Positions 15,167 through 16,109 of a stretch of DNA of 16,109 bases are shown here, one piece after another (position 1 is the first letter of the stretch; the number at the start of each line of letters is the position of its first letter). Source of the stretch: Bacteroidales bacterium (GTDB taxonomy: Bacteria; Bacteroidota; Bacteroidia; Bacteroidales; Muribaculaceae); the NCBI GenBank assembly GCA_019420545.1, contig JAHZGZ010000091.1, positions 2,081 through 18,189 on the forward strand, read 5' to 3'. Made by a program: the position numbers and the translations under genes. The notes under the pieces were generated by a model. It saw only the letters and a program-made list of their open reading frames with translations, was not told where the DNA came from and did no database searches.

Positions 15167-15190
15167 ATGTCAATGAATAAAACGATATGA
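15167..15190 (+). other. Very short upstream frame overlapping the sppA start
   Basis: ATG 15167 (or the in-frame ATG 15173) opens a frame of 7 (or 5) codons that ends in TGA at 15188-15190. The stop overlaps the sppA ATG (15187-15189) in an ATGA arrangement. It could couple translation or be chance; there is no coding evidence at this length. Confidence 0.2.
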
Positions 15191-16109
15191 ATTTCAAGCA
15201 ATTTTGCATGACTACGCTGGCCGTCGTGGCCGGTATTTTTATCACAGGTGTGCTGAGCATGTTCGGCATGCTCTATATGATGATCCAGATGATGCTGATG
15301 AACCTCGGACAGCAGCATCCCGGCACCGAAAAACATTCAATACTGCATATCGACCTCTCATCTGAAATCGTGGAACGCGAGCAGGGCACCACGCTCATGC
15401 AGCAGCTTCAGGGTATGGAAGATCATTCCATATCGCTCAACCGTCTGCTGGACGCACTGGAGATAGCCGCGACCGATCCCAGAATAGAGGGTGTGTATCT
15501 CGACTGCGGGGGCGTATCGGCCGGCGTGTCGACACTCATGTCGGTCAACGAGGCCCTCAACACATTCCGCAACTCCGGCAAATGGGTGGCAGCCTATGGC
15601 GACAGTTATTCACAAGGCGACTATCTCCTGGCCAGCGCTGCCGACTCGCTATGGCTCAATCCCGTAGGCGAGGTTGACATACATGGCGTAGGCGCCGGGC
15701 TGATGTATTTCAAAGGGCTGCTTGACAAACTCGGAATCGAAGTCCAGGTATTCAAAGTGGGCACCTATAAAAGCGCCGTAGAGCCTTTCATCCTCACCGA
15801 GCCGAGCGAAGCCAACATAAAGCAGACACGCGAATACCTCGATCCGATATGGGCCGACATACGCACAGCGATAGGATCGGGACGCAACGTAAGCCCCGAC
15901 CTCGTAAATGCCTGGGCCGACAGCATTATAATGACGGAGGATCCGGCCACATATCCCGCGCGTAGCATCGTTACCTCGCTACGCTACCGCCACGATGCCG
16001 AACAGGCTCTCAAGGCAATGTCGGGAATCGACGAGGATGACGAACTGCGGCTGGTAAGCCCCGCCGAATATCTCAATCAGGCATTTGCCCACAAATATCA
16101 GAAAAACGC
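15187..16109 (+). CDS. sppA: Signal peptide peptidase SppA, long form (3' end outside window)
   Basis: SppA (protease IV, family S49) degrades leftover signal peptides in the inner membrane. The open frame from ATG 15187 is intact to the window edge, and 307 residues are visible. Residues ~8-38 form an N-terminal membrane anchor that is unusually Met-rich (MFGMLYMMIQMMLMN). The first S49 domain follows: HSILHIDLS strand, DPRIEGVYLDC, and YSQGDYLLASAADSLWLNPVGEVDIHG. The catalytic Lys of long-form enzymes is K195 in KVGTYKSAVEPFI, as in E. coli SppA. The nucleophilic Ser would lie in the second domain, beyond the window, so completeness cannot be judged. The well-formed promoter and 5' leader indicate that it starts its own transcript, divergent from the zinc-domain gene. 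Confidence 0.95.
   Translation, partial: MNFKQFCMTTLAVVAGIFITGVLSMFGMLYMMIQMMLMNLGQQHPGTEKHSILHIDLSSEIVEREQGTTLMQQLQGMEDHSISLNRLLDALEIAATDPRIEGVYLDCGGVSAGVSTLMSVNEALNTFRNSGKWVAAYGDSYSQGDYLLASAADSLWLNPVGEVDIHGVGAGLMYFKGLLDKLGIEVQVFKVGTYKSAVEPFILTEPSEANIKQTREYLDPIWADIRTAIGSGRNVSPDLVNAWADSIIMTEDPATYPARSIVTSLRYRHDAEQALKAMSGIDEDDELRLVSPAEYLNQAFAHKYQKN

Larger units (their letters stand above)
14813..15186. other. Divergent intergenic region, no gene seen
   Basis: This AT-rich stretch lies between the zinc-domain gene (minus) and sppA (plus). It contains an inverted repeat (14832-14866), a complete plus-strand promoter (15080-15111) and a very short upstream frame before sppA (15167-15190). I see no protein-size open frame, tRNA or terminator between 14870 and 15075. 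Only weak hairpins are present there. Confidence 0.65.

Overview
The window reads as chromosomal DNA from a member of the Bacteroidales. A gut Muribaculaceae-like species is my best guess, an inference from protein flavour only. Three things support the order. Several genes are preceded by the Bacteroidota-type -7 element TAnnTTTG, twice with a TTG or TTTG box 20 bases upstream. Translation starts lack Shine-Dalgarno sequences. The set includes a large surface protein with an OmpA partner, a secreted protein with a C-terminal sorting-like domain, a DUF2339 membrane protein and a long-form SppA. I see no insertion sequence, phage gene, CRISPR array, tRNA or rRNA.

Region 1 (1-2896): the 3' part of a large, unrecognised, probably exported protein with a coiled-coil segment, then an OmpA-family outer-membrane protein. 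They are separated by a 17-bp hairpin without a U-tract, and a strong terminator closes the pair. Region 2 (2900-5526): a promoter, a secreted protein, then a type I phosphoribosyltransferase and a HAD-family phosphatase, all on the + strand with short gaps. Region 3 (5527-7788): mutL with its own -7 element, ending at a perfect 24-bp hairpin that also serves the convergent dnaJ. Region 4 (7803-11243, minus strand): a small lipoprotein and ispE, then grpE and dnaJ. Region 5 (11446-14080): a well-formed promoter and a DUF2339 multi-pass membrane protein, closed by a perfect 25-bp hairpin shared with the next convergent gene. Region 6 (14118-16109): a more AT-rich exported protein ending in a DnaJ-type cysteine-rich zinc domain on the minus strand, and divergently the 5' part of sppA.

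Functionally the window mixes housekeeping (mismatch repair, Hsp70 co-chaperones, isoprenoid precursor synthesis) with envelope proteins (OmpA family, lipoprotein, DUF2339, SppA, secreted proteins). I found no clear-cut new multi-gene system. The best candidates for a second look are the exported DnaJ-like zinc-domain protein with its operator-like inverted repeat, the phosphoribosyltransferase/HAD pair, the MutL whose C-terminal domain lacks the usual endonuclease residues, and the surface-protein/OmpA pair.
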